From: Actinoplanes sandaracinus
Lineage (GTDB): Bacteria > Actinomycetota > Actinomycetes > Mycobacteriales > Micromonosporaceae
Length of the DNA stretch: 64,000 bases
Assembly (NCBI RefSeq): GCF_030009775.1
Contig: NZ_JASCTH010000029.1
Span: forward strand, 63,823-127,822
Direction of reading: 5' to 3'
Position 1 is the first letter of the stretch, and each line of letters begins with the position of its first letter. The position numbers were made by a program, and so were the translations under genes. The notes below the pieces were generated by a model. It saw nothing but the letters and a program-made list of their open reading frames with translations, did no database searches and had not been told where the DNA came from. Positions 9,101 through 15,686 of this stretch are shown here, piece after piece.

Positions 9101-10806
9101 ACGTATTGCAGGCCGTGGCGGTGGCCAGGGAGGACCGGGCGGGCGACAAACGCCTGGTCGCTTATGTGACCCCGGTGCCCGGCCGGGACCCGGACCCGGT
9201 CGCCGTGCGGGAGCACGTGGCCGCGGAGCTGCCCACCCACATGGTCCCGGTCGTGGTCGTGCTCGACGCGCTGCCGTTGACCAGCAACGGAAAGGTCGAC
9301 AAGGCCGCCCTGCCGGCGCCGGCCACCACCACCGACCCGGGCCGTGCCCCGCGGGACGCCCGCGAACAGGCCCTGTGCCGGCTGTTCGCCGAGGAACTCG
9401 GGGTGCCGGCCGTCGGCATCGACGACGACTTCTTCGCCCTCGGCGGGTACTCGCTCCTGGCGACCCGGCTGGCCGCGCGGATCCGGACCGATCTCGGGAT
9501 GGACGTGTCGGTCCGTGACATCTTCCTCTGCCGCACCGTGGCCGCGCTGTCCGGCGCCGTCCGGCCGGCGGGCGACGACATGCGGGCCGATCTCCAGCTC
9601 GACCCCTCGATCATCATCGGTACGGGTGAGCACGAACCGGAGAACATCCTCCTCACCGGAGCGACCGGTTTCCTCGGCTCGTTCCTGCTCACCGAACTGC
9701 TGCGGGCGCACCCGTCGGCCCGGATCGTCTGCCCGGTCCGGGCCGGCAGCCAGGCCGCCGCGACAGCCCGGATCGAGAGCAGCCTGCGCCGTTACCGGCT
9801 CTGGGACGACCAGATCCGCGACCGGGTCACCGCGTGGCCGGCCGACCTGGAGAAGCCGCGGCTCGGCCTGACCGACGCCCGGTACGAGGAGCTGGCCGCC
9901 ACCGTGGACGTGATCTACCACAACGGCGCCCGGGTGCATCTCGCCGACCCGTACCAGCGGATGCGGGCCACCAACGTGGCCGCCACCGTCGACGTCATCC
10001 GGCTGGCCGCGCCCCGGGGCGTCCCGCTGCACTACGTCTCCACATGCAGCGTGCTCTACTCCACCGCCGATGCTCCCGAGCTGCTGACCGAGGACCGGCA
10101 CGTCCCGTTGGACCACGTGCCGGACAACGGATACATCCAGACCAAGTGGGTGGCGGAGGAACTGGTCCGGGAGGCCGGCCGCCGTGGCCTGCCGGTCGCC
10201 GTCTACCGGCCCGGCCGGATCAGTGGCGCGGTCACCACCGGCGCGACCGGCGAGGGCGACGCATTCTGGAACCAGATCCGTGCCTGCGTCGAGGTCGGGG
10301 CCGCACCGGACGGCGGGCGGCTCGCCACCGTCGACCTGGTCCCGGTCGACTACGTGGCTGCCGCTCTCGTCCGGCTGTCCCGCACGGCGCCGCTGGACGG
10401 CACCGCATATCACCTGGTCAACCCGGTTCACACCAGTTCGGCGGCGGTGTACGCGGCGGTCCGCGCGGCCGGCTACCCGCTGCGGAGCCTGTCCGCCGCC
10501 GCGTGGGTCGCCGAGGTGACCGAGGCGGCGCGCACGGCCGGGCCCGGCAGTTCCCTGCCCGGGACGGCGCTGCTGCACAGCGGCTCCACCGGGGAAGCCG
10601 GTGCGGAGCCACGGTTCGGCGACGCCAACGCCCCGCGGGAGCTCGCCGGTTCCGGCATCGAGTGCCCGGTGATCGATCCGGACATCCTCGAACGCTACGT
10701 GCGGTTCTTCGCGGCGACCGGCTTCCTGCCCGCCCCGCCCTCCCACCCGTTGTCGCCGTCGCCTGTGTCGCCGTCGTCGCCCCTGTCGCTCGAGGAGCGT
10801 TCATGA
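184..10806 (+). CDS. Three-module NRPS C-A-T-C-A-T-C-A-T with terminal thioester reductase
   Basis: A cytoplasmic peptide synthetase of 3540 residues. The condensation domains carry HHIAGDG at residues 129, 1168 and 2219. The adenylation core motif (TSGSTGRPKG) lies near 590, 1645 and 2708, and the carrier serines are 985, 2036 and 3090; the third carrier reads GGYS instead of GGHS. From about 3150 the protein is a short-chain-dehydrogenase-like reductase with GATGFLG at 3159 and catalytic Y3317/K3321, so the peptide is released by NAD(P)H reduction as an aldehyde or alcohol instead of by a thioesterase. Aligning by hand to GrsA gives specificity codes DFWNIGMVHK (module 1, the known Thr code), DAYFLGVTFK (module 2, probably a branched aliphatic residue) and DALMTAAVCK (module 3, hydrophobic or aromatic, weak). 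No epimerisation domain is present. It is coupled by ATGA to both the upstream synthetase and the downstream exporter. Confidence 0.95.
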   Translation: MTALSYAQQRLWFLNQLEGATATYNMPFALRLTGRLDLAVLRAALLDVIDRHESLRTVFPAHDGVPVQHVLDPAGVGLDLTVEDLAATDLPEALTEGGRRPFDLTADLPLRARVFRLAPEEHVLLLVVHHIAGDGWSVAPLMRDLSQAYEARLHGHRPGWEELPVQYTDYSLWQRELLGEEHGVLQEQLDHWRTALAGSPAEILLPYDRRHPAMPSHHGEQVTLTVPAEVHRGLLRLAAETDSTLFMVLQTAVTALLHRLGAGDDIPLGTAVAGRTEEDLDDLVGFFVNTLVLRADVSGGPTFRQLLGRVRETALGAYANQDIPFDRLVEELAPARSLARSALFQVMVLLQNTTAARLDLPGLLVEVESVVTNVAKFDLVVNFDERPAGGIDCAVDYATDVFDAATAQSIVDRLGIVLTALAAGPDTPVRDVELLGDEERRALTAAPLTGGAGTDTGDTIVSRFEVQAAARPGAIALTCDGVTMSYGELNAAANRLAHHLIERGAGPEKLVAIRFPRCHEAVVALLGVLKAGAAYLPVDPGYPADRIAYMLADADPVLTVTPEVLRATAGQPATDPGVALSPANAAYVIYTSGSTGRPKGVLVPHANAIRLLTETDHWFGFRPDDVWTLFHSYAFDFSVWELWGPLLHGGRLVVVSHADSRSPEDFLRLLVDERVTVLNQTPSAFYQLIGADRDAPELGARLALRTVIFGGEALDPGRLTDWYRRHDPAAPVLVNMYGITETTVHVSYVALDETAAARPGSVIGEAIPDLAMYVLDERLRPVPAGVPGEIYVAGAGLARGYLNRPDLTAARFVANPFTRAGCPQAGSRLYRTGDVARRLPGGHLEYLGRSDDQVQLRGFRIELGEVEQVLARQPGVTGAAVVVRDDRLAGYVTGDVAPGQVREQAARSLPDYMVPSTVTVLPAFPLTGNGKLDRAALPDPAVTGNAAGRAPRTPAEQILCGLFAEILGLPEVGADDDFFDLGGHSLLATRLAARARSALGVELPVRDVFAAPTPARLAAVAEAASGSARPPLRPAELPDPLPLSPAQQRLWFLNQLDGPTATYNMPYALRLTGALDAGALRAALGDLVARHESLRTVYPAPGGEPRQVVLDPAGATVELSERDLTAAELGRALAGAAAVRFDLAHQLPLRAWLWRLGPDDHVLGLVIHHIAGDGWSTAPLLRDLSTAYTARLAGHAPGWTPLPVRYADYTLWQRDLLGRDTDPDSLLRQQLRYWKQTLAGAPAELELPFDRPHPAVASHQGGHIRFQLDAGTHRALLGVARGSDTTLHMVLQAAFAVLLHRAGAGDDLPVGVAVAGRTDEALDDVVGFFVNTLVLRADLSGNPTFTELLARVRETALNAYAHQDVPFDRVVEELAPTRSTARQPLVQVLLTLQNTAHAGLDLPGLTVTAEPVTLNAAKFDLLAAFEEQGTSKEPAGLTGVLEYAADVFDRSTAQALADRMVRILGTVATGPHTRLAGIGDLTPVERQRMLAAGDRTLPRPISGTVPELFAAQAARTPDAVALLMGATSVTYAELDARANRLAHRLIAAGTGPEVAVAVLMERSADLVVALLAVLKAGGAYVPLLPSHPADRLAWITGQAGAAVLLADADPEFPHDATVLVHRDESGPDHDPGVRPHADNLAYVMHTSGSTGRPKGVAVRHRDIAALAADHRWAGGAHDRVLCRSPHAFDASTYELWVPLLRGGTVVIAPPGEPDVATLARTITDGRVTSAFLTTALFNLLVEECPEHLAGLREVLTGGEAGSPATMRRFLKSCPDTVLTHVYGPTEATTFATAHPMTDAAALTGDQAPIGTPLDGMRAYVLDRHLQPVPAGVTGELYLAGAGLARGYIGRADLTAERFVADPVRAGERMYRTGDLVRWNAAGEIVFVGRADGQVKLRGFRIEPGEVEAALAAHHDVGQSVVMVREDRPGDRRLIGYVTPGRAGRPVDAAEVRAYAARHLPEFMVPSVVVPLDTLPLTSNGKVDRAALPAPDPASPHGTGRAPRSGPEEILCGLFADLLGVATAGPDDDFFALGGHSLLAVRLTSRVRTALGVEIAVRDVFTATTPARLATLIATAGGATRPALTAAPRPARLPQSPAQRRLWFLHQLEGPSATYNMPVVLRLHGELDRAALRAALDDLAARHETLRTVFADVDGVAVQRILDPAAGRLPLTTVRVSAADLEQALAGAAAHRFDLAAGAPVRAWLFELGAQEHVLAVVMHHIAGDGWSLAPLLRDLGQAYTARTGGSGARRAPLPVQYADYTIWQEELLGSAADPGSLISTQTAYWRAALSGVPAELDLPYDRTRPAVPSHAGGHVPFTVGPESHRALLALARRQDVTLHVVLQAAFAVLLHRLGAGDDVPIGTPVAGRADEALDDLVGFFVNTLVLRADLSGDPAFTELLARVRETALDGYAHQDVPFDHLVEELAPDRSLSRQPLFQVMCVLQNNAGGDHDFGGLRVTTEPAGLPVAKFDLTVTFVEQTGHPDGPAGLTGVLEYATDLFDRATAELLTARLLRVVEAVAAAPERRIGQVDVLTPAEREQVLVTWNDTRAPVRAGTFGELFAAQVARTPDATAVIGDDVTLTYAELDARANALARWLIGRGAGPEDIVALAFPRSVDWIVAILAVTQAGAAFLPVDPSYPDSRIRYMIGDARPAMLLTVDATADGLPDLDVPLVRLESVDLSGPATGPVSDADRVRPLTLDNTAYVIYTSGSTGRPKGVVVSHAGLAALAATTAGRYGIDQDTRILQFASPSFDATVLEICPALFSGATLVVPSAARLTVGPPLEATIAEHGVTQVMLPPTALAVLSGDALAGVTTLTVAGEAPAAEVVDRWSAGRKLFNAYGPTEITVCATISRPLSAGVHPAPIGGPNLNTRLYVLDDRLRPVPPGVAGELYVAGDGVARGYLRRPALTAERFVACPWGGAGERMYRTGDLVRWDRDGQLVFLGRTDDQVKIRGFRIELGEVSRVTAGHPDVLQAVAVAREDRAGDKRLVAYVTPVPGRDPDPVAVREHVAAELPTHMVPVVVVLDALPLTSNGKVDKAALPAPATTTDPGRAPRDAREQALCRLFAEELGVPAVGIDDDFFALGGYSLLATRLAARIRTDLGMDVSVRDIFLCRTVAALSGAVRPAGDDMRADLQLDPSIIIGTGEHEPENILLTGATGFLGSFLLTELLRAHPSARIVCPVRAGSQAAATARIESSLRRYRLWDDQIRDRVTAWPADLEKPRLGLTDARYEELAATVDVIYHNGARVHLADPYQRMRATNVAATVDVIRLAAPRGVPLHYVSTCSVLYSTADAPELLTEDRHVPLDHVPDNGYIQTKWVAEELVREAGRRGLPVAVYRPGRISGAVTTGATGEGDAFWNQIRACVEVGAAPDGGRLATVDLVPVDYVAAALVRLSRTAPLDGTAYHLVNPVHTSSAAVYAAVRAAGYPLRSLSAAAWVAEVTEAARTAGPGSSLPGTALLHSGSTGEAGAEPRFGDANAPRELAGSGIECPVIDPDILERYVRFFAATGFLPAPPSHPLSPSPVSPSSPLSLEERS

Positions 10807-12068
10807 GTCAGCCCCTGGTATTGCGCAACCCGGCCTTCGCCCGGGTATGGGCGGCGCAGATCTGCAGCCAGATCGCCGGCCGGATGTTCCAGGCCGGCAT
10901 CGTCTGGTGGGTGGTCATCGAGGTGAGCGAGGCCCTCCGCGGCCGGGCCACCGGCCCGTTCATGATGTTGGCGAGCCTGCCCGCGGTGCTGCTCATCCCG
11001 GTGGTGGCCCGCGCCCTCGGGCGGTACGCCAGCCGGACCGTGATGCGCACGGCCTCGCTGGCCGCGGCTGCGGTGACCCTGGTCCTGCTGATCTGGGCGC
11101 TGCTGGCGGAGCTGCCGCTGCTGGTGCCCTACCCGGCGGTGCTCCTGCTGGCCGTCACGCAGTGCTTCTTCGACCCGTGCCTGACGAAATCGGTGCCGGA
11201 ACTGGTCGACAGCGACGACATCCAGCACGCGACGTCGTTCGAGATGTCCACCCAGTCGATCGCCGGCCTGACCGGCGCGGTCTTCGGCCCGTACCTGATC
11301 CATCTCGGCGGCCCTGCCGCGCTGATCGGGGCCTGTGCCGGCAGCTACCTGCTGTCGGCGCTGCTGATCCACCTGGCGGCGTTCCGGCCCGCCCCGGCGC
11401 CGGTCGCCGTCCCCGCGGCGCAGCCGGCCACCGACGGCGACCTGCGGACCAGGACCCGGCCCGCCGCAGTGCCGGTGCAGCGCAAACTCCGGGCCGTCCT
11501 CGCTGAACTGCCGTTCATCCGGGCCGTGCTGGTCTGCTTCGCCGCGGCGAACCTGTTCGCCACGGCCGGCGCGGTCGTCTACCCGCTGTACGTCCGCGGC
11601 GTCTTCGGCGACAGCCCCACCACGCTGGTGCTGTTCCAGTCGGCGATCGGGATCGGCATGCTCGTCGGGTCGTTCTCCGGCCCGCACGTCAAGGGCCGCC
11701 CCGCCACGCTGGGCCCGGCGTGCCTGGCCGGCATCGGCGCCGGCCTGATCGTGCCCGGCCTGGTCACCGACCGGATCGTCATCGTGGTGGCGCTGCTGCT
11801 GGTCGGCTGGTGCGCCGGAGTGCTCGGCGTCAAGTTCGTGACCCTGTTCCAGCAGACCGTCCCGGCGGCCGACAAGCCGGTCTTCTTCGCCGCGATGCAG
11901 GCCCTGATGACCGTGACCTTCCCGGTCGCGTCCATCCTCTTCGGATTCCTCGGCGATGTCCTCGAGCCACGGACACTCTGCCTGATCCAGGGGATCGGCC
12001 TTCTCCCGGCGGCGCTGGCCCTGCTGGCGGCCCGCCGCGAGCCGTCGGTGCCGCGGGCCGCTCAGTGA
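10803..12068 (+). CDS. MFS transporter, probable exporter of the NRPS product
   Basis: A 421-residue integral membrane protein of the major facilitator superfamily. It begins RNPAFARVWAAQ, typical of DHA3/macrolide-efflux-type members, and hydrophobic segments run through its length with a polar loop near residues 195-225. The ATG overlaps the synthetase stop (ATGA at 10803-10806) and is preceded by GAGGAG, so it is co-translated with the NRPS. This position suggests it exports the peptide or gives self-resistance; that role is inferred from context. It is the last gene of the operon, since two hairpins follow it. Confidence 0.88.
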   Translation: MSQPLVLRNPAFARVWAAQICSQIAGRMFQAGIVWWVVIEVSEALRGRATGPFMMLASLPAVLLIPVVARALGRYASRTVMRTASLAAAAVTLVLLIWALLAELPLLVPYPAVLLLAVTQCFFDPCLTKSVPELVDSDDIQHATSFEMSTQSIAGLTGAVFGPYLIHLGGPAALIGACAGSYLLSALLIHLAAFRPAPAPVAVPAAQPATDGDLRTRTRPAAVPVQRKLRAVLAELPFIRAVLVCFAAANLFATAGAVVYPLYVRGVFGDSPTTLVLFQSAIGIGMLVGSFSGPHVKGRPATLGPACLAGIGAGLIVPGLVTDRIVIVVALLLVGWCAGVLGVKFVTLFQQTVPAADKPVFFAAMQALMTVTFPVASILFGFLGDVLEPRTLCLIQGIGLLPAALALLAARREPSVPRAAQ

Positions 12069-12109
12069 CGTGGTCGGAGGTTCGGGACGGCCGACCGGTC
12101 GCCCGAACC

Positions 12110-12139
12110 GCGTGCAGACCGCCCTGGCGGTCTGCACGC
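12110..12139. terminator. Perfect 14-bp hairpin after the NRPS-MFS operon
   Basis: Perfect inverted repeat with arms GCGTGCAGACCGCC and GGCGGTCTGCACGC and a 2-base loop, 42 bases after the MFS stop. There is no T tract, as is usual in high-GC actinobacteria. Confidence 0.7.
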
Positions 12140-12181
12140 ACCGGACGAACGCATCAGTGAGCTCGAACAAGCCCTGAAGGC

Positions 12182-12248
12182 TGAACTCGGCGGGAGGGAA
12201 GCGCCGCGGACGTGCGCCTGCGCAAGTGCGTCCCCCTCGCCGAGTTCA
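12182..12248. terminator. Nested hairpin at the end of the convergent hydrolase gene
   Basis: Arms TGAACTCGGCG (12182-12192) and CGCCGAGTTCA (12238-12248) enclose a second stem built on GGACG...CGTCC and TGCGC/GCGCA. The right arm contains the stop codon of the minus-strand hydrolase. With the 12110 hairpin it separates two convergent transcripts. Confidence 0.55.
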
Positions 12249-13091
12249 ACCGAGTGGAGCCGGCCCGAGGTCGCCGATGAATTCCGACAGCAGGGCGGCG
12301 AGCTGCCGCGGTGCCTCCTGGTGCGGTGCGTGACCGACGCCGGCGAGCACGTGGATCTGGCCGCGCCACAGGGTCGGGATGGTCAGCTTCCGCAGATAGT
12401 CGAGGCTGATCAGCTGCTCGTCGGCGCCGTGCACGATGGCGAGTGGCCGGCGGAGGGCGGAGACGACCGCGATCTCGTCCGTGAACCGGCCGGCACCGGC
12501 GCTGGCTCTCAGTCCGGTGCGTGCGACGCCGTCGGTGGCCAGGATGTCGGAGACGAACTCGCTGGTGTCCAGCGACGAGCCGGGCGCGATGAAGCTCGCG
12601 GCCGCCAGCCTCGCCTCGGGTTCGCTGACGTGCTCGCTGAAAAGAGCACCCATCGCGGGGTTCGGCCGGAACGCCTCCGCCATCTGGTCGGGCGAGGCGA
12701 CCGGCGGCGCGCCGAAAATCACGAAGCCGGCCGCGTCCGGCAGCCGGGGCGCCGCCTCCATCGCGATCTGGCCGCCGAGGCTCCATCCCACGATGACCGG
12801 GTGGGCAAGGCCGAGTTCGTGCACGAGACCGGTGAGTACGGCGGCATATCCGGGCAACGAGTAGTCGGCCGGATCGCTGGCCGGCTCTGACTGCCCGTGG
12901 CCGGGCAGGTCAAGGGCGATGCAGCGAAACCGGCGACCGAACCGGTCCGCCATCAGCGGACGCCAGGTCTTGGCCGACGAGGAGTTGCCATGCACGAAAA
13001 CGACCGTGCGGGCGTCCTCGGCGCCGCGGTGGGCAGGACTCTCCCAGTACGCGATCCGCTGGCCGTTGATCTTCACACTCGGCTGACTCAC
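12246..13091 (-). CDS. Alpha/beta-fold hydrolase
   Basis: A 281-residue soluble serine hydrolase with the complete family layout: oxyanion-hole segment FVHGNSSS at 33-39, nucleophile elbow GWSLGG with Ser104, probable acid Asp224 in HGADEQ, and His254 in GVGHAPH. Length and motifs fit the alpha/beta hydrolase 1 family (esterases, C-C hydrolases, haloperoxidase-like). The substrate cannot be told from sequence. The start is GTG at 13091, with a weak AGAGGCG a few bases upstream. It converges on the NRPS operon and stands 93 bases from the broken monooxygenase gene on the same strand, so the two may once have formed a unit. Confidence 0.87.
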   Translation of the reverse strand: MSQPSVKINGQRIAYWESPAHRGAEDARTVVFVHGNSSSAKTWRPLMADRFGRRFRCIALDLPGHGQSEPASDPADYSLPGYAAVLTGLVHELGLAHPVIVGWSLGGQIAMEAAPRLPDAAGFVIFGAPPVASPDQMAEAFRPNPAMGALFSEHVSEPEARLAAASFIAPGSSLDTSEFVSDILATDGVARTGLRASAGAGRFTDEIAVVSALRRPLAIVHGADEQLISLDYLRKLTIPTLWRGQIHVLAGVGHAPHQEAPRQLAALLSEFIGDLGPAPLG

Positions 13092-13184
13092 TCGACGCCT
13101 CTCACTTCTTCCATGAACGGCTGAATGCCTGGCCCGCGAGGCCCACGGCGACGCGGCCGGCGCCCGCGTCCTGTTCGAGGTGCT

Positions 13185-13900
13185 TCAACCTTTCGGCATG
13201 CTCGCCCGGTGGGCGAGGCGGTTGACGACCGCCGCGAAGGTCGCGCGCATATAGCGCTCCAGGACCCAGCCGGTGCCGGGCGCCCGCGGCCGGAAGGCCG
13301 CGTAATGGCGCGCGTACTCCTCGGCGGTGCGGGACTGCTCGACGGCTGCCGAGAGGTTGTGGACGGTGTCGTAGCGGGGGGAGCCGGTCGGCGTCGAACT
13401 TCGCCAGGGCCGACCTGATGTCGGGCCGGCCGGCGAGCATGCGGGAGAGGACGCCGACGTCCTCGATACCGAGCGTGCCGCCGGCGGAGATGTGCGGTGA
13501 CAGGCCCGTGGGCAGCGTCACCGATCAGCGCGACCCGCGGATCGGTGAAGCGGGACAGCGAGGGCACCGCCATGATCTGGTTCTGCAGGATGCGGTCGTC
13601 CGGTGTGCGTTCGATGAGGCGGCGCAGCGGCCCGCCCCAGCCGTTGTCGTTCAGGTTCGCGGCGCGCTGCAGGGCCTGTTCCTCGACTGTTCCGGTCAAC
13701 GGCGGGCGGTCGAACTGGTTGACCGTCGACGTGGTGTTGCCTTTGTAGGTGCGGGTGTACCCGCCCCGGGTGCGGTGGTGACCCACGGTGAGGACGCTGG
13801 CCGGCGGTGGTTCGTCGCCGGAGGGGACGACAGCCCGCCAGGCGTGGTGCCCCGCGTGTGCCTCGGCGCGTAGGCCCCCGCCGGCGATGATGACGCGCAT
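13185..13900 (-). pseudogene. FAD-dependent monooxygenase (UbiH/TetX-like), frameshifted and internally deleted
   Basis: The minus strand starts MRVIIAGGG, the first FAD-binding strand, then jumps straight to sequence normally found in the middle of the protein; about 150 residues are missing. The conserved second FAD motif FTDPRVALIGDAAHG is intact near 13520. An extra base at about 13503-13510 then shifts the frame into SPHISAGGTLGIEDVGVLSRM. A second shift occurs at a run of six G (13376-13381), after which the true C-terminus (RYDTVHNLSAAVEQSR and onward to MPKG) continues to a stop at 13185. Intact relatives are about 370-400 residues. Two shifts plus a deletion make a dead gene likely, although the homopolymer shift could be a sequencing error. 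Confidence 0.8.
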
Positions 13901-14137
13901 GTGCGAGCTCCTGTTCAGCTGTCTGGCGAGGGGATTCGCGGAGGTGAGGAGAGGCCGCGGTGTGAATGCCCGGCACTGTCCTCCACGATGGACCAACTGA
14001 TAGATGACGACCAATGCATTCGTGCTAACCCATCGTTCACCCTCGTGCAATGCCGAAGAGCGCCGCGCCGCAACGCTTGACCGTCCGGATCGAGGCGCTG
14101 GGCCGTCACTCCCTGGGCCAGCGGCCCCGTCTGTCTT
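13901..14137. other. Intergenic stretch, no gene seen
   Basis: 237 bases between the broken monooxygenase and the HExxH gene. It holds AT-richer sequence around 13985-14035 that may be the old promoter of the pseudogene. No supported coding sequence or strong hairpin was found. Confidence 0.5.
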
Positions 14138-15283
14138 CTATGGGCGTCCGTGCGCCTGCTGCCATTTCGCCCGGTGGCGATCGTTGTGGCTGCGGGCTTC
14201 CGCGCGCCGCCCGGCCGGGACCGGTTCCGCGTGCCAGCGAGCAAGCTGGTCGCGCATCGCGGTGGCGAAGCGCCGCCCGATCGGGGTCAACGCCGCGCCG
14301 TCGAGCAGCGTGGCGGTCGACTGCTCGGTAGCCTCGTGCCACCTCGCGAACTCCACCTGCGCCCGCGCTGCGGCGACCGGGTCGGGCTCGGCGTACATGC
14401 GTTCGCGCCAGAAGCCGGCCACGCCGAGATGGGCGTAAGCGCCCTGCAGCAGCGCTGTCGTGGGGCGTGGGTCGGGCCGCCACGGCGCGTAGTGCATTTC
14501 CCGCCTGTCCGGCTCGACCATGCGAAACATGTCCATCAGCGCGGCCAGTTTGGCGTGTTGCACTTCATGGGTGATGGTGACCGCGGTGGCCGAGGCGCTG
14601 GGCGGCCGCGACATCATGATCAGCCCGAACCCGTGCCGGAGAGTGGCGCTGCCATGGCTGTTGCCGCTCTCGGGCTGGGGAACCAGCAGGCTCAGCACCG
14701 CGCCGGCCTCCACCGCCCGTGGACGGTGGTCGCGCACCAGGAACTCCCAGCCCGCGGCCAGCCGGTTCCGCCACCGTTCCAGGTCGGATTCGTCACCGGC
14801 CAGCTCGTACCGCACGGCGGTTGCCGGCAGGTGCCGGCGATCCACGGGCTCGAGTCGAAGATCGAGGCGAAGTGAGCCCGATTCGGCTGTCAGGTGCGGC
14901 ACGCTGTCGGCCGGGCCGGCGAACCGCTCGATCAGTTCCGGAAGTTCTCCTGGAGTGGCCGAGGGATCGGCCGACCGTAGGGCGGTAAGGGTGTGCAGTG
15001 CCCACAGCCCGACGATCGGCATACTGAGCACCTGGTTGGCCGCAGCGGGGTTCTGGTCCGCGAGCCGGACGAGTTCTCGATAGCCGGCCGCGGCTCGGCC
15101 GGCCTCGGGGTGTCCACTGAGCGTGGCCGATCGGACCAGCGCCTGGATCGTCACGAGGTTCTTGCTGAGGACGGCGCGCCGCAGCAGGCTGACGGCCGCC
15201 AAGCCGCCACCGCCGGAGCCGATGGCGGTGAGCAGGGCCGACGGCATGCGCAGACAGGGCGGCGGGGATATGCGCGGGGGCAC
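14138..15283 (-). CDS. HExxH-motif putative peptide hydroxylase (aKG-HExxH type), FxSxx-system associated
   Basis: A 381-residue protein. Its N-terminus (SGGGGLAAVSLLRRAVLSKN) and metal motif THEVQHAKLAALMDM, with His239-Glu240-x-x-His243, match the HEXXH-domain family (TIGR04267), known from memory to accompany FxsA-type RiPP precursors. Later work and naming treat the family as iron/2-oxoglutarate peptide beta-hydroxylases. The motif therefore resembles zinc proteases, but the likely job is modification of a ribosomal peptide. The gene diverges from a 71-aa FxsA-like precursor 121 bases away, which is the obvious candidate substrate. The start taken is GTG at 15283; an ATG at 15247 is an alternative that would lose part of the conserved start. 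No ribosome binding site is clear. Confidence 0.82.
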   Translation of the reverse strand: MPPRISPPPCLRMPSALLTAIGSGGGGLAAVSLLRRAVLSKNLVTIQALVRSATLSGHPEAGRAAAGYRELVRLADQNPAAANQVLSMPIVGLWALHTLTALRSADPSATPGELPELIERFAGPADSVPHLTAESGSLRLDLRLEPVDRRHLPATAVRYELAGDESDLERWRNRLAAGWEFLVRDHRPRAVEAGAVLSLLVPQPESGNSHGSATLRHGFGLIMMSRPPSASATAVTITHEVQHAKLAALMDMFRMVEPDRREMHYAPWRPDPRPTTALLQGAYAHLGVAGFWRERMYAEPDPVAAARAQVEFARWHEATEQSTATLLDGAALTPIGRRFATAMRDQLARWHAEPVPAGRRAEARSHNDRHRAKWQQAHGRP

Positions 15284-15404
15284 GTTGTTGACGATAGCCG
15301 CTCGGCACGGCTGTTCGATCCTTTACACATCGACCGTATTATTAGCGACACACCGTTAGTCTCGATTCTGATGGTCGTCCGAGAATGAGCGGGAGGATGA
15401 TCGA
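15284..15404. promoter_or_regulatory. Divergent promoter region between the HExxH gene and the precursor
   Basis: 121 bases, with an AT-rich core near 15335-15375 that is unusual for this genome. It must hold the promoters of both the hydroxylase homologue and the precursor operon. GGGAGG at 15391-15396 is the precursor's ribosome binding site, 8 bases before its ATG. Confidence 0.5.
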
Positions 15405-15620
15405 ATGGGTGACGTCGAGGAGCCGGAGATCGTTTCCGATCTGGTTGATCTTTCGGGCCTCGGTCCCCGCGCGGCGGAAGCCATGCCGGACATCTTTCTG
15501 GTCGCAGCACTGCGTCGTATACTCCGGGAGGCGGGCGATCTGACCGCGCAGTATTCCGCTTTCGACAACCATGTCGCGGGCTTCGATGATCACAAAGAAC
15601 AGCGTGCCGAACCCGCCTGA
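15405..15620 (+). CDS. FxsA-like RiPP precursor peptide with an unusual core
   Basis: A 71-residue peptide with a good ribosome binding site (GGGAGG, 8 bases upstream). Its leader-like half, with SDLVDLSGL followed by ALRRILREAG, has the same layout as FxSxx-COOH (FxsA) precursors, in which a DLxxL segment and an ALRR helix precede a short core. The core differs: canonical members end F-x-S-x-x, while this one reads AFDNHVAGFDDH and runs on to KEQRAEPA. FDN and FDD fit the aromatic-x-polar pattern that radical SAM enzymes crosslink in three-residue cyclophanes, and Asp is a plausible target of the divergent HExxH hydroxylase homologue. No radical SAM gene lies in the window. Family assignment rests on motif memory, without a search. 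Confidence 0.68.
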   Translation: MGDVEEPEIVSDLVDLSGLGPRAAEAMPDIFLVAALRRILREAGDLTAQYSAFDNHVAGFDDHKEQRAEPA

Positions 15621-15686
15621 TCGGATCGGGGTGACCCGCGCCGTCAGGCCTGACAGCACCTGTGTCGGCCGATTCGCGGAGAAAAT

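Noticed and set aside
6163..10746. Minus-strand open frame of 1527 codons opposite the NRPS
   Set aside because: Same antisense shadow effect, with low-complexity composition and no motifs.
14138..15283. HEVQH protein as a zinc metalloprotease
   Set aside because: The surrounding residues and the start match the FxSxx-associated HEXXH family better than any peptidase family, and a precursor peptide lies next to it.
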